From Citrobacter freundii (GTDB lineage Bacteria > Pseudomonadota > Gammaproteobacteria > Enterobacterales > Enterobacteriaceae): a stretch of 64,000 nt of DNA. The first letter of the stretch is position 1. Each line of letters opens with the position of its first letter. The notes under the pieces were generated by a model. That model was not told the DNA's origin. It searched no databases and was given only the letters and a program-made list of their open reading frames with translations. Of this stretch, positions 17,385 to 27,146 are shown piece by piece. Where the stretch lies: positions 1 through 64,000 of the forward strand of contig NZ_JAALBX010000002.1 of assembly GCF_011077955.1 (NCBI RefSeq). Direction: 5' to 3'. The position numbers and the translations under genes are program-made.

Positions 17385-18833
17385 TTAGCGCCGACGTTTT
17401 TGCTCTTCCTGCTCGGCTAGTCGACAAATCTGACGCGCCATTCCGCGAAAAATAAACAAATGCGCTGGGATCATAACCAGCCAGTAGAATAATCCGGGGG
17501 TGCCATGCGGATGCCACCAGGCGCGGACATCAAGCGATCGCTCAGGTCCATTATCGCGCAGGTTAAATGACAAGCGTCCAAGGCCTGGCGCTTTCATCCC
17601 AAACAGCAGTGTCAGTTGCCGCTCAGGTTCGACAATAATCACTTTCCAGCTGTCCACCGCGTCGCCGGTTTGTAGCATGGCGTGCTCAGGCCGCCCTTTT
17701 GCGAGCTTATGGCCGAGCAGCAAATCAATTCCGGCGCGGGTGCGCCATAAATAATTGCCGAAGAAGTACCCCTCTTTTTTTCCGCCGATGCGGTTCACAA
17801 CATGCCACAAGGACTCGAGGCTCGCGTGCGTTTTCAGCGTACAACCCGCTTGTTTGGGGTAGTAGCCATATTCAGGCCGCCAGCGGGCGAAGGCCTGGGC
17901 GTCGTACCCCCAGTCGCTGGAGTTAACCAGCTTATCTTCTTCTTTAAGTGTCTCGCGTACCGCATCGTCAAAAGCGATGAGCTTTTGTGGGATCAACGCG
18001 CGCAGGGCGGTATCGTCCGCCAGAAGATCGTGCTTCAACCCCTGGATCAGGGCGCGGGCTATCTCTGGCGGAACAGAGGTAATCATGTTAAGAAACCACA
18101 CCGAGATCCAACGGGTCGGCAAGGGAATGGGGATAAGCGGACGATGACGACCGCTAATCTTCATAAACCGCTCAAACTGTTCCTGATAACTCAGCACTTC
18201 CGGGCCAGCGGCTTCCAGAATGCGATGCCCTGTGGACGGATGGTCGAGTAGCTTCACCAGATAAACCAACAGGTTTTCCAGCGCGATGGGGGTGGTACGC
18301 GAGCGCACCCAGCGCGGCGGCGTCAGCACCGGCAGGTTGTAAACCATATCGCGCATCACTTCAAAAGCGGCAGAACCGGAGCCGATAATAATCCCCGCCC
18401 GCAACTCCGTCACCGGGACGCCAGACTCGCGAAGCGTATCGGCGGTTAACTGCCGCGCCCGCAGGTGATCAGACGGGGCGTCGCTGCTTTGCAGAGAGCT
18501 TAAAAAAATCACCTGGCGCACGGGGGTCTGGCGCAGGGCGTCGCGCAGATTAAGCGCCGCCTGGCGCTCTTTCTCGACAAAATCCCGGCCTTCTCCCATG
18601 CTGTGCACCAGATAATAGAGCGTGTCGACATCGACCAGCAGCTCAGCCAGGTTTTCCGGCCATAACAGATCCAGCGTATGGCAAGTCACCCCCGGTAAGT
18701 GACGTTTTTCGAGCCGTTCGACATTCCGCGCAGCGGCAAGTATCTGATGCCCTTCAGCGCTGAGCCTCGGCAGTAAATGCTGACCGATATAACCGCTGGC
18801 GCCCAGTACCAGTATCCGCTGCGACTCGCTCAT
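17385..18833 (-). CDS. ybjT: YbjT, NAD(P)-binding SDR with C-terminal DUF2867
   Basis: Two-domain protein of 482 residues (E. coli form 476). The N-terminal half is an atypical Rossmann domain with G-A-S-G-Y-I-G-Q-H at residues 10-18. The C-terminal half, about 320-482, is DUF2867-like and ends with a hydrophobic stretch [15 protein letters not shown] that may associate with the membrane. The function is unknown. It lies 12 bases after ltaE, so the two are probably co-transcribed. Confidence 0.9.
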   Translation of the reverse strand: MSESQRILVLGASGYIGQHLLPRLSAEGHQILAAARNVERLEKRHLPGVTCHTLDLLWPENLAELLVDVDTLYYLVHSMGEGRDFVEKERQAALNLRDALRQTPVRQVIFLSSLQSSDAPSDHLRARQLTADTLRESGVPVTELRAGIIIGSGSAAFEVMRDMVYNLPVLTPPRWVRSRTTPIALENLLVYLVKLLDHPSTGHRILEAAGPEVLSYQEQFERFMKISGRHRPLIPIPLPTRWISVWFLNMITSVPPEIARALIQGLKHDLLADDTALRALIPQKLIAFDDAVRETLKEEDKLVNSSDWGYDAQAFARWRPEYGYYPKQAGCTLKTHASLESLWHVVNRIGGKKEGYFFGNYLWRTRAGIDLLLGHKLAKGRPEHAMLQTGDAVDSWKVIIVEPERQLTLLFGMKAPGLGRLSFNLRDNGPERSLDVRAWWHPHGTPGLFYWLVMIPAHLFIFRGMARQICRLAEQEEQKRRR

Positions 18834-18845
18834 CCCTGTTCCTTG

Positions 18846-19847
18846 TTACCGTTGTTGAAACTGCAGCCAGCTGTCGACCACTTCCGCCAGCTGCTCGCGG
18901 CTAACGTCCAGATGGGTGACCAGACGGGTAACCGGCGCGGCGCTAACCAGAATATTGCGACGCTTCATAAATTCGCCGAGGGCGGCAACGTCTTCCTGCG
19001 GTACGCGCACAAACAGCATATTTGTGTCCTGGCGACGCACATCCGCGCCGATCGCTTTTAGCGCGTCGGCAAGCCAGGCGGCGTTGTCGTGATCGTCTTT
19101 GAGACGTGCGACGTTGTTTTGTAGGGCATACAAACCGGCTGCCGCCAGAATGCCAGCCTGGCGCATACCGCCGCCGACCATTTTACGCCAGCGTGTGGCG
19201 CGTTTGATGTAATCGTGGCTGCCGACCAGTAGCGATCCCACTGGCGTACCAAGGCCCTTGGAAAGACAGATAGTGAAAGAGTCGCAGTAGCGAACAACCT
19301 CTTCAAGCTCACAGCCATAGGACACAACGGCGTTAAAGATGCGCGCGCCATCGACGTGCAGCGCAAGTCCACGCTCACGGCTGAAGGTCCAGGCTTGCTC
19401 AAGGTATTCGCGAGGCAGCACTTTGCCGTTGTGGGTGTTTTCAAGCGCCAGCAGACGGGTGCGGGCGAAATGGACATCGTCAGGTTTAATTTTGGCGGCG
19501 ACTTTATCAAGCGCCAGCGTCCCATCCAGCTCCGCGTCAATTGGCTGCGGCTGAATACTGCCAAGTACAGCGGCGCCGCCTGCTTCAAACAGATAGTTAT
19601 GCGCGGCCTGTCCGACGATATACTCTTCGCCGCGCTCGCAGTGGCTGAGTAGGGCCACGAGGTTTGCCTGGGTGCCGGTAGGAAGGAATAACGCGGCTTC
19701 TTTTCCGCCGAGGCGGGCTGCGTAAGCCTGAAGTTCATTAACGGTAGGGTCATCACCGTAAACGTCATCCCCAACCGGGGCCGCCATCATCTGTTCCAGC
19801 ATGGCGCGCCCGGGTCGGGTGACGGTATCACTACGTAAATCTATCAC
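18846..19847 (-). CDS. ltaE: Low-specificity L-threonine aldolase
   Basis: PLP-dependent enzyme that splits L-threonine and L-allo-threonine to glycine and acetaldehyde and also acts on related hydroxy amino acids. The product is 333 residues, the E. coli length. The Schiff-base lysine is K197 in I-C-L-S-K-G-L-G. The PLP-binding aspartate lies in H-V-D-G-A-R-I near residue 166, and R-S-D-T-V-T-R-P at 5-12 is the family start. It is 38 bases downstream of poxB. Confidence 0.97.
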   Translation of the reverse strand: MIDLRSDTVTRPGRAMLEQMMAAPVGDDVYGDDPTVNELQAYAARLGGKEAALFLPTGTQANLVALLSHCERGEEYIVGQAAHNYLFEAGGAAVLGSIQPQPIDAELDGTLALDKVAAKIKPDDVHFARTRLLALENTHNGKVLPREYLEQAWTFSRERGLALHVDGARIFNAVVSYGCELEEVVRYCDSFTICLSKGLGTPVGSLLVGSHDYIKRATRWRKMVGGGMRQAGILAAAGLYALQNNVARLKDDHDNAAWLADALKAIGADVRRQDTNMLFVRVPQEDVAALGEFMKRRNILVSAAPVTRLVTHLDVSREQLAEVVDSWLQFQQR

Positions 19848-19885
19848 GGCATATCCTTTTAATTTTCGAGGAGATGCCTTACTTT

Positions 19886-21604
19886 TTACCGGAACCAGTT
19901 GGTTTTAGCCAGCTCCAAAACTTCGTCGCCGCGCCCGCTAATAATGGCGCGCAGCATATACAGGCTGAACCCTTTAGCCTGTTCCAGTTTGATTTGCGGC
20001 GGGATCGCAAGTTCTTCTTTCGCCACCACGACGTCCACTAACACCGGCCCGTCGGTTTTGAAAGCCTGGTTTAACGCCGCGTCCAGTTCCTCGGGTTTTT
20101 CTACCCGAATACCGGTAATTCCACAGGCGTTAGCGATGGCGGCGAAATTGGTTTGATGCAGATCGGTGCCATCCGTCAGATAGCCGCCCGCTTTCATCTC
20201 CATCGCCACAAAGCCCAGTACGCTGTTATTAAATACCACGATTTTGACGGGCAAATTCATCTGGGCGACCGACAGAAAATCCCCCATCAGCATACTGAAC
20301 CCGCCGTCACCACACATTGCGATGACCTGACGCTCAGGCGCGCTGGCTTTTGCGCCCAGGGCCTGAGGCATCGCATTGGCCATGGAACCGTGGTTAAACG
20401 AACCCAGCAGGCGGCGCTTGCCGTTCATTTTCAAATAGCGTGCCGCCCAGACGGTCGGCGTGCCTACATCGCAGGTAAAAATCGCGTCGTCGTCGGCAAA
20501 CTGGCTAATTTGCTGGGCCAGATATTGGGGATGGATCTGTTTGTCGCCGGGTTTGGCGAGATCGTCCAGGCCCTTGCGCGCTTCCTGATAATTTTCCAGC
20601 GCCTTATCAAGGAACGTGCGATCGGTTTTTTCTTCCAGCATCGGCAGCAGGGCGGTTAGCGTGGCGCGGATATCGCCTATCAGCGCGATATCCACTTTAC
20701 TGTGCGCGCCAATGCTGCCCGGATTGATATCGATTTGGATGATTTTGGCGTCTGTCGGGTAAAACGCCCGGTAGGGGAACTGGGTGCCCAGCAAAATCAC
20801 CGTATCAGCGTTCATCATCGTGTGATAGCCCGACGAAAAGCCGATTAAACCGGTCATCCCCACATCGTACGGGTTGTCGTATTCGACATGTTCTTTGCCG
20901 CGCAGCGCATGCACGATGGGCGCTTTAAGTTTTTCAGCAAACGCGAGCAGTTGTGGATGCGCGCCTGCACAACCGCTGCCGCACATCAGCGCGATATTGC
21001 TCGAATAACGCAGCACCTGAGCGAGTTTTTGTAACTCACTCTCTTCCGGCACAATCACCGGCTGCGGGGCGGAGTACCAGTGCGTACTGGCGGTTTCCGG
21101 CGCAGGCTGTAGGGCCACGTCGCCCGGCAACACCACAACCGCGACGCCGCGGTTCAGCACCGCGGTACGCATCGCTTTCGCCAACACCTGCGGGATCTGC
21201 TCCGGATTCGACACTAATTCACAATAGTGGCTGCATTCGCGAAACAACTCCTGCGGATGGGTTTCCTGAAAATAGCCGCTGCCGATTTCACTCGACGGGA
21301 TATGGGCGGCGATGGCTAGCACCGGGACGTGGTTACGGTGGCAGTCGAACAGTCCATTGATAAGATGCAAATTCCCCGGCCCGCAGGAACCGGCGCACAC
21401 GGCCAGCTTGCCGGTCAGTTGCGCTTCAGCGCCAGCGGCGAAGGCCGCGACCTCTTCATGGCGGGTCGCCATCCAGTCGATGGTACCCATTCGATTCAGG
21501 CTATCGCTAAGCCCGTTCAGTGAATCCCCGGTCACGCCCCAAATACGCGCTACGCCAGCCTGTTCAAGGGTTTTGGCGATATATGCCGCAACGGTCTGTT
21601 TCAT
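19886..21604 (-). CDS. poxB: Pyruvate dehydrogenase (quinone), pyruvate oxidase PoxB
   Basis: Peripheral membrane flavoenzyme that converts pyruvate to acetate and CO2 and passes electrons to ubiquinone; used mainly in stationary phase. The 572 residues match E. coli PoxB. It has the N-terminal TPP domain with R-H-E-E-V-A-A-F near residues 48-55, the FAD middle domain, and the C-terminal TPP motif C-G-D-G-G-F-S with F-N-N-S near 450. The final residues [14 protein letters not shown] form the amphipathic lipid-binding helix. Confidence 0.97.
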   Translation of the reverse strand: MKQTVAAYIAKTLEQAGVARIWGVTGDSLNGLSDSLNRMGTIDWMATRHEEVAAFAAGAEAQLTGKLAVCAGSCGPGNLHLINGLFDCHRNHVPVLAIAAHIPSSEIGSGYFQETHPQELFRECSHYCELVSNPEQIPQVLAKAMRTAVLNRGVAVVVLPGDVALQPAPETASTHWYSAPQPVIVPEESELQKLAQVLRYSSNIALMCGSGCAGAHPQLLAFAEKLKAPIVHALRGKEHVEYDNPYDVGMTGLIGFSSGYHTMMNADTVILLGTQFPYRAFYPTDAKIIQIDINPGSIGAHSKVDIALIGDIRATLTALLPMLEEKTDRTFLDKALENYQEARKGLDDLAKPGDKQIHPQYLAQQISQFADDDAIFTCDVGTPTVWAARYLKMNGKRRLLGSFNHGSMANAMPQALGAKASAPERQVIAMCGDGGFSMLMGDFLSVAQMNLPVKIVVFNNSVLGFVAMEMKAGGYLTDGTDLHQTNFAAIANACGITGIRVEKPEELDAALNQAFKTDGPVLVDVVVAKEELAIPPQIKLEQAKGFSLYMLRAIISGRGDEVLELAKTNWFR

Positions 21605-21806
21605 CGGTCCTCCTTTAACACATTCTGATTTCGCTTAAAGCGTAGTCTATCGCGGGAGGCTGACCGGATAACCTCTTATTTTGAGCAGCTAAACACCTAT
21701 AAAAATTAAGTGTAAATTATTCTCATCTTGACCCATTATCCGTCAGGTTGCAGACACGTTGGCTGCCACTCCATTTCATGGGGTATTACAAAAAAAAGGG
21801 GTTCAT

Positions 21807-22235
21807 ATGGTGACGAAGGTGATTGGCGCGGTTAATAGCGCATTAAGCAAGGACGATCTCGGTAAGCTGTTGTTGCGTCTTAGCGTGGGAGGCCTGATGT
21901 TGTTTCACGGGCTGCATAAATTATTTGGCGGTGTGGACGGAATAGCGGGAATGCTGGCCGCGCATGGCATTCCGGGATTTGTGGCATACGGTGTGCTGTT
22001 GGGCGAGGTTGTCGCGCCGGTGCTGATTATTCTTGGCGTGCTGACGCGACTTTCCGCGTTAGGTCTGGCTTTTACCATGGTGGTGGCGTGGTTGCTGGTT
22101 GGGCTGAATAACACCTTTATGCTCGATAAGGTGGGGGCCTGGGCGATTGAAAGCCTGGTCTATTTCTTCGTGGCGGCGCTGGCGATTGCGTTTCTTGGCG
22201 CAGGCCGTTACGCGCTGGGCGGTAAATGGCGGTAA
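21807..22235 (+). CDS. DoxX family membrane protein
   Basis: Inner-membrane protein of the DoxX/SURF4-like superfamily, 142 residues with four hydrophobic helices. The family-type segment L-M-L-F-H-G-L-H-K-L-F-G-G is near residues 30-42, followed by A-A-H-G-I-P-G. It resembles E. coli YphA and YqjF more than any gene at this site in K-12, where poxB and hcr are neighbours. The ATG at 21807 has AAGGGG just upstream. The role is unknown. A strong two-way terminator follows. Confidence 0.88.
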   Translation: MVTKVIGAVNSALSKDDLGKLLLRLSVGGLMLFHGLHKLFGGVDGIAGMLAAHGIPGFVAYGVLLGEVVAPVLIILGVLTRLSALGLAFTMVVAWLLVGLNNTFMLDKVGAWAIESLVYFFVAALAIAFLGAGRYALGGKWR

Positions 22236-22245
22236 AGAGGCCGAT

Positions 22246-22273
22246 AAAAAAGGCGCTTTTGAGCGCCTTTTTG
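22246..22273. terminator. Two-way terminator between the DoxX gene and hcr
   Basis: The stem 22251-22257 with 22262-22268 is flanked by an A-run on the left and a T-run on the right, so it can stop the DoxX gene going right and hcr going left. Confidence 0.85.
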
Positions 22274-22289
22274 GTTTTCTGATGTGACC

Positions 22290-23258
22290 TTATGCCAGAA
22301 CTAAATCACTTTGTGGATGGCAGGAACAAGCCAGCACGTAACCTTCTTCGATTTCTCGCGGGGTCAGCGTCATGGTGCTGTTTACCGTGTACTCGCCGGA
22401 AACCACGCGGGTTTTACAGCAACCGCACACCCCGGCGCGACAGGCAGCATTAACCGGCATTTTGTTACTTTCCAGCGCTTCAAGAAGCGTTGTGCCGACC
22501 GGGCTGTAAAATTCACGGGCTGGCGTCAGCGTCGTGAATTTCAGGCCGCTGGTGGCCGCATCGGCGACAGGCGTAAAGAATTTCTCTTTAAAGAATTGCG
22601 TAACGCCGAGCGCTTTAACGTTCTCTTCTACCGCATCCATATACGGCGCAGGGCCGCAGGTCATAACAGTACGGGTGGCGATATCCGGCACGGCGGCCAG
22701 CATTTCACGCGTCAAACGCCCTTCGATAAAACCAGGTTCGTTTGCCACTTCCGCCACCAGGGTCACCGGATAGCCTTTCCACTCTTCAGCGAAGATGACA
22801 TCTTTTGGTGAACGGACGTTATAAATCACAGCGACATCCGCGTCGGGGCGATGTTTGGCAAGCCAGCGGCGCATCGACATAATTGGCGTTACGCCACAGC
22901 CCGCCGCCAGCAGCAGGAAGCGATCGGTGGCTTTATCTTCACAGATAAAATCGCCTTGCGCGTCCGAAAGCCAGATATAGTCGCCGCGTTTTACTTCACC
23001 GGTCAGCCATTGCGAGCCAACCCCCTCGTCGATCCGGCGGATGGTCAGCGTAATAAAGGGGCTGACGCCAGGCGTTGACGAAATCGTATAGGCTCGCAGC
23101 GTATCTGCGCTGTTACGGATACTCACCAGCGCGTACTGTCCGGCTTTGTACGAATAATGATCGTGACAGAACAGCGACAGGGTCCACACATCCGGGGTTT
23201 CCTGTTGGATGTGGTGTACCTGCATCCGCCACGGGCATTGAGAGGTTGGCATCGTCAT
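22290..23258 (-). CDS. hcr: NADH oxidoreductase Hcr
   Basis: Reductase that passes electrons from NADH to the hybrid-cluster protein Hcp. The 322-residue length equals that of E. coli Hcr. The FAD-binding R-A-Y-T-I-S-S-T segment is near 54-61, the NAD-binding region has L-L-A-A-G-C-G-V-T-P near 115-124, and the C-terminal plant-type 2Fe-2S domain has C-R-A-G-V-C-G-C-C near 272-280 and a last cysteine in A-C-S-C-H-P. It lies 9 bases after hcp in the same operon and protects against nitric oxide. Confidence 0.97.
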   Translation of the reverse strand: MTMPTSQCPWRMQVHHIQQETPDVWTLSLFCHDHYSYKAGQYALVSIRNSADTLRAYTISSTPGVSPFITLTIRRIDEGVGSQWLTGEVKRGDYIWLSDAQGDFICEDKATDRFLLLAAGCGVTPIMSMRRWLAKHRPDADVAVIYNVRSPKDVIFAEEWKGYPVTLVAEVANEPGFIEGRLTREMLAAVPDIATRTVMTCGPAPYMDAVEENVKALGVTQFFKEKFFTPVADAATSGLKFTTLTPAREFYSPVGTTLLEALESNKMPVNAACRAGVCGCCKTRVVSGEYTVNSTMTLTPREIEEGYVLACSCHPQSDLVLA

Positions 23259-23267
23259 AGGTTCTCC

Positions 23268-24920
23268 TTACGCGCTCAGCAGCTGCTTCATATCTTCTTC
23301 AACGGTGGTCACGGAACGCAGACCAAACTTCTCGTTAAGCACAGCAAGCAGATCTGGCGTCAGGAAGCCTGGGGCTGTCGGGCCGGTGACGATATTGGTC
23401 ACACCGAGCGACAGCAGCGTCAGCAGGATCACAATCGCTTTTTGCTCAAACCAGGACAGCACCAGCGACAGCGGCAGATCGTTCACGCCGCATCCCAGTT
23501 TTTCCGCCAGCGTTACGGCAAGAATGATGGCTGAGTACGCATCGTTACACTGACCGGCATCCACCAGACGCGGCAGGCCTTCGATGTTGCCGAAGTCCAG
23601 TTTGTTGAAACGGTATTTACCGCACGCAAGCGTCAGGATCAGGCAGTCCTGCGGAACGCTGGTGGCGAAATCGGTGAAGTAATTACGTTCGCCGCGTGCG
23701 CCGTCGCAACCGCCAATCAGGAAGATGTGACGCAGTTTTTCGCGGCTCACCAGATCAATCAGGGAATCGGCGGCGCCCAACAGCGTTTCGCGACCAAAAC
23801 CAACGGTGATGAGGTGTTCAATTTCGCTGTAGGTAAAGCCTGGCAGTTGTTGCGCCTGGGCGATAATCGGGCTGAAGTCATCGCCTTCCAGGTGATTCAC
23901 GCCCGGCCAACCGACGATGCTGCGCGTCCAGATACGGTCGTCGTAGCTGCCAACAGTTGGGTCGATGATGCAGTTAGAGGTCATCACGATAGGGCCCGGG
24001 AAGCGCGCGAACTCGGTCTGCTGATTCTGCCAGCCGCTGCCGTAGTTACCTACCAGATGTTTGAATTTACGCAGTTCAGGATAACCGTGCGCCGGCAGCA
24101 TTTCGCCGTGGGTGTAGACGTTAACGCCCGTGCCTTCGGTCTGCTCCAGCAGATTATGCAAGTCCAGCAGATCGTGACCGGAAATCAGGATACATTTGCC
24201 AGCAACGGGTTTGACGTTAACCTGAGTCGGCGTCGGATGGCCGTATTTACCGGTTTCGCCGGCATCAAGAATGCTCATCACTTTAAAGTTCATCTGGCCG
24301 ATGCCCATTGAACACTCAAGCAGCGCGTTCATATCGGAAGGCCAGGTGCCCAGCCACGCCATATACGCGTGATACTGCGCATAGATTTCATTGTCGTACT
24401 GGCCCAGCACATGTGCGTGTTCCATGTACGCCGCCGCGCCTTTCAGGCCATAGAGGCACAGTAAGCGCAGACCAAGAATGTTTTCGCCGATGTCGGCTTT
24501 ATCGCGGTTAGGCGTGAATTCTGCCGCCTGACGCTGTAAATCGCCCAAGTCGGCGCTCACCAGTTGCAGGTCGGCCATCGGGTTATCAACGGTTGCGGTT
24601 GGGTCGATTGCCAGGCAGCGCGCTTTCAGCGCGTCACGTTTCTCAATCGCTTCGCGGGCATAACCGACAATACGCGGGGAATCAAAGTTCACGTTGGTAA
24701 GCGTGGAGAAGAAGGCGCGCGGGGCGAAGTTATCGATCTCGTGATCGATAATGCCCAGTTCGCGTGCTTTAACCGCCCATGCGGACAGCCCTTGCAGTGC
24801 GGCAATCAATAAGTCTTGCAGATCGGATGTTTCGGCAGTTTTGCCGCACATACCCTGAGCGTATGAGCAGCCGTTGCCAGCAGGAGTACGGATGGTTTGT
24901 TCACATTGCACACAAAACAT
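23268..24920 (-). CDS. hcp: Hybrid cluster protein (nitric oxide reductase) Hcp
   Basis: Iron-sulfur protein with a 4Fe-4S cluster and a hybrid 4Fe-2S-2O cluster. It reduces NO to N2O anaerobically and is also linked to S-nitrosylation and hydroxylamine reduction. The 550 residues match E. coli Hcp. The N-terminal cluster ligands are C3, C6, C18 and C25, the enterobacterial spacing. The hybrid-cluster region has G-H-D-L near 250 and cysteine-containing segments I-G-G-C-D-G-A and A-C-G-K-Y-R-F further on. A candidate NsrR operator lies directly upstream. Confidence 0.97.
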   Translation of the reverse strand: MFCVQCEQTIRTPAGNGCSYAQGMCGKTAETSDLQDLLIAALQGLSAWAVKARELGIIDHEIDNFAPRAFFSTLTNVNFDSPRIVGYAREAIEKRDALKARCLAIDPTATVDNPMADLQLVSADLGDLQRQAAEFTPNRDKADIGENILGLRLLCLYGLKGAAAYMEHAHVLGQYDNEIYAQYHAYMAWLGTWPSDMNALLECSMGIGQMNFKVMSILDAGETGKYGHPTPTQVNVKPVAGKCILISGHDLLDLHNLLEQTEGTGVNVYTHGEMLPAHGYPELRKFKHLVGNYGSGWQNQQTEFARFPGPIVMTSNCIIDPTVGSYDDRIWTRSIVGWPGVNHLEGDDFSPIIAQAQQLPGFTYSEIEHLITVGFGRETLLGAADSLIDLVSREKLRHIFLIGGCDGARGERNYFTDFATSVPQDCLILTLACGKYRFNKLDFGNIEGLPRLVDAGQCNDAYSAIILAVTLAEKLGCGVNDLPLSLVLSWFEQKAIVILLTLLSLGVTNIVTGPTAPGFLTPDLLAVLNEKFGLRSVTTVEEDMKQLLSA

Positions 24921-24932
24921 AATGATACCTTA

Positions 24933-24955
24933 AAGTTATATTTGATATACATGTT
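24933..24955 (-). promoter_or_regulatory. Candidate NsrR operator of hcp-hcr
   Basis: A 23-base interrupted palindrome. Read on the minus strand it agrees with the NsrR consensus (11 bases, one spacer, 11 bases) at 18 of 22 positions by hand comparison. It ends 13 bases upstream of the hcp start codon. NsrR is the NO-sensing repressor of hcp in E. coli. Confidence 0.65.
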
Positions 24956-25014
24956 TAAGATTATGCGTCTGCGAAGGGGGTTAAAAGGGATTTCTACAGC
25001 TAGATGAACAGAGA

Positions 25015-25028
25015 TTGATTTAGCGCAA
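25015..25028 (-). promoter_or_regulatory. FNR-like box upstream of hcp
   Basis: TTGAT-TTAG-CGCAA matches the FNR consensus in 8 of 10 specified positions. It lies about 95-108 bases upstream of the hcp start. FNR activates hcp in E. coli, so position and match both fit, but the second half-site is imperfect. Confidence 0.42.
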
Positions 25029-25060
25029 TTTTGGCGACACTTGCGTATCGCCAAAAAAAA

Positions 25061-25960
25061 TCAGGCGGCGAAAAAGGCCATTAATATCGGCACCAGTAAG
25101 CTGAGCACAAAACCGTGGACGATAGCGGCAGGCACCATCTCCAGACCACCGCTGCGCTGCAACACAGGCAAGGTGAAATCCATGGAGGTCGCGCCGCATA
25201 ATCCCAGCGCCGCCGAGCGGCTGCGGCGCACCAGGCCCGGAATTAACATGATCGCCACCAGCTCGCGCGCCAGATCGTTAAAGAACGTGGCGCTGCCGAT
25301 AACCGGTCCATAAGATTCGGTCATTAATATGCCCGACAGGGAGTACCAACCGAAACCGGAGGCCATCGCAAGGCCGGTGCGAATCGGCAAATCAAGAATA
25401 AAGGCATTTATCACACCCGCTATGAGCGAGCTGGCAACCACCACCACCGCCACAATCATTCCGCGACGATTGAGAACGATTTGACGCAGCGTCATGCCGT
25501 TATTGCGTAGCTGAATACCGATTAAGAACAGCAAAAAGATCAGGGTATATTCACTGGCGTCAGTGGCGTGGATCAGGAAATTCATACCGGTTAATCCGAG
25601 CGCAAAGCCCAGCACCACTACGCCGCAGAGTTTAAGGGATTCCAGCGCCATGGCGAGGCGTGACGGTAATGCTTCCTGATGATGCTGGTGACGCCAGGGA
25701 AGGGACTTATCAAGCCAGAATAGCGCTGCGCAATTACACAGTAAAATAACCACTACGCTGACTGCCGAATAATGGAAAATCGCCATCAGGTTGCTGCCCA
25801 GATTATCCAGAAACGCCAGGCTTATGCCCATAAAAAAGAGAATAACGTAGACAATCCAGCTTAACAGGCGGTTGATGGTTTTAAGCGCCGTTGTATTGTT
25901 AAGCGCAATAAGATAGCCGGCGATAAGCGGGAGTAAAATAATCAGTAATCCAGACAGCAT
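25061..25960 (-). CDS. lysO: L-lysine exporter LysO
   Basis: Inner-membrane lysine exporter (older name ybjE), 299 residues, with about eight hydrophobic segments. It confers resistance to excess lysine and the toxic analogue thialysine in E. coli. The family segments G-W-Y-S-L-S-G-I near residue 202 and N-D-L-A-R-E near 228 are present. A candidate ARG box lies upstream, which agrees with ArgR control known in E. coli. The gene is downstream of aqpZ on the same strand but separated by the aqpZ terminator. Confidence 0.93.
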   Translation of the reverse strand: MLSGLLIILLPLIAGYLIALNNTTALKTINRLLSWIVYVILFFMGISLAFLDNLGSNLMAIFHYSAVSVVVILLCNCAALFWLDKSLPWRHQHHQEALPSRLAMALESLKLCGVVVLGFALGLTGMNFLIHATDASEYTLIFLLFLIGIQLRNNGMTLRQIVLNRRGMIVAVVVVASSLIAGVINAFILDLPIRTGLAMASGFGWYSLSGILMTESYGPVIGSATFFNDLARELVAIMLIPGLVRRSRSAALGLCGATSMDFTLPVLQRSGGLEMVPAAIVHGFVLSLLVPILMAFFAA

Positions 25961-26036
25961 GAGAAAGAGAGGTCCTTGCGATAAATGAGCCTCATAACAC
26001 TACCCAATGCCGGGATATGAGTAAAGCTGCAAAAAA

Positions 26037-26054
26037 TAGGAATTTTTATGCAAA
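26037..26054 (-). promoter_or_regulatory. Candidate ARG box upstream of lysO
   Basis: An 18-base word close to the ArgR consensus: GAAT and ATGCA half-sites flank an all-T centre, with two informative mismatches. It lies 77-94 bases upstream of the lysO start codon and touches the aqpZ terminator. Confidence 0.55.
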
Positions 26055-26078
26055 AGGCCTGCTTGTTGCAGGCCTTTT
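26052..26078 (-). terminator. Terminator of aqpZ
   Basis: An 11-bp perfect stem (26052-26062 with 26068-26078) whose arms end in four A and four T, just after the aqpZ stop on the minus strand. Confidence 0.8.
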
Positions 26079-26083
26079 GGTGA

Positions 26084-26779
26084 TTAGCTGCGTTTTTCCA
26101 GCAGCGCGCGGTAAATAACGCCGCCAAGCACGCCGCCAATGACCGGCATAACCAGGAATAACCAAAGCTGTTGTAGCGCCCATCCTCCCTGGAAAATAGC
26201 CACGGCCAGGCTGCGCGCCGGGTTTACCGAGGTATTGGTTACCGGGATACTGATTAAATGGATAAGCGTTAACGCCAGGCCAATTGCGAGAGGCGCAAAA
26301 CCTGCCGGGGCATTTTTATCCGTTGCGCCATGAATAATGATCAGGAACAAGCAGGTTAATACGATCTCAATGATAACAGCGGAGAGCATGGAATAGTGGC
26401 CTGGCGAATGTTCGCCATAACCGTTAGCGGCGAAACCGCTGGCTGCGGCATCAAAACCCGCTTTGCCGCTGGCGATGAAATAAAGTACAGCTGCTGCAAT
26501 AATACCGCCGATAATTTGTGCAACGACATAACCAATAATGTCTTTGGTGGGGAAACGACCGCCTGCCCATAAGCCTAACGTCACTGCCGGATTGAAATGC
26601 CCGCCAGAGATATGACCTACGGCATAGGCCATGGTTAATACCGTTAAGCCAAAGGCCAACGCTACGCCGCTAAAGCCGATACCCAGTTCAGGAAACGCTG
26701 CAGCCAATACCGCGCTGCCGCATCCGCCAAAAACCAGCCAAAAAGTGCCAAAGCATTCTGCTGTTAATTTCCTTATCAT
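26084..26779 (-). CDS. aqpZ: Aquaporin Z
   Basis: Tetrameric water channel of the inner membrane, 231 residues as in E. coli. Both half-helix motifs are present: H-F-N-P-A-V-T near residues 61-67 and S-V-N-P-A-R-S near 184-190, the latter with the selectivity-filter arginine. Six membrane helices are evident. The short hydrophilic C-terminus ends L-E-K-R-S. The gene is divergent from ybjD across a 367-base gap. Confidence 0.97.
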   Translation of the reverse strand: MIRKLTAECFGTFWLVFGGCGSAVLAAAFPELGIGFSGVALAFGLTVLTMAYAVGHISGGHFNPAVTLGLWAGGRFPTKDIIGYVVAQIIGGIIAAAVLYFIASGKAGFDAAASGFAANGYGEHSPGHYSMLSAVIIEIVLTCLFLIIIHGATDKNAPAGFAPLAIGLALTLIHLISIPVTNTSVNPARSLAVAIFQGGWALQQLWLFLVMPVIGGVLGGVIYRALLEKRS

Positions 26780-27146
26780 TAAAACCTCAGTGTTTATATT
26801 TTAAATATCGTTAAAACCAAATTGCTTCATATATTGTGATTGTCATCTACCTATGACTTGAATAAATCAGTCACAATACCGTGCTAGTGTAAATAATGCC
26901 GTTCTGCTCCCGCCAGATAAATAACTTAAGTAAAATTGACGTAACGCAAGTGCGTAAATTTAGCTTTAGGTTTGTTCTTATTGAGAAAATAATTTCCACT
27001 CACTTTTCTCATGACTTTATAAAATAGTTAACAACCCTGTAATCATTAAATAATAATTCTTGCGCTGTGACTGCTGCGGTGACATGGCGCAAATCCTGCC
27101 GCTATACTTCAGGGCATAAAGGACGGGAGCAGTCACGGGAGAGAAT
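26780..27146. promoter_or_regulatory. aqpZ-ybjD divergent region
   Basis: AT-rich gene-free stretch. A good promoter for ybjD is GTGACA at 27079-27084, an 18-base spacer, and TATACT at 27103-27108. GGGAGAG precedes the ybjD ATG. I see no clear operator or structured RNA in the rest. Confidence 0.5.
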
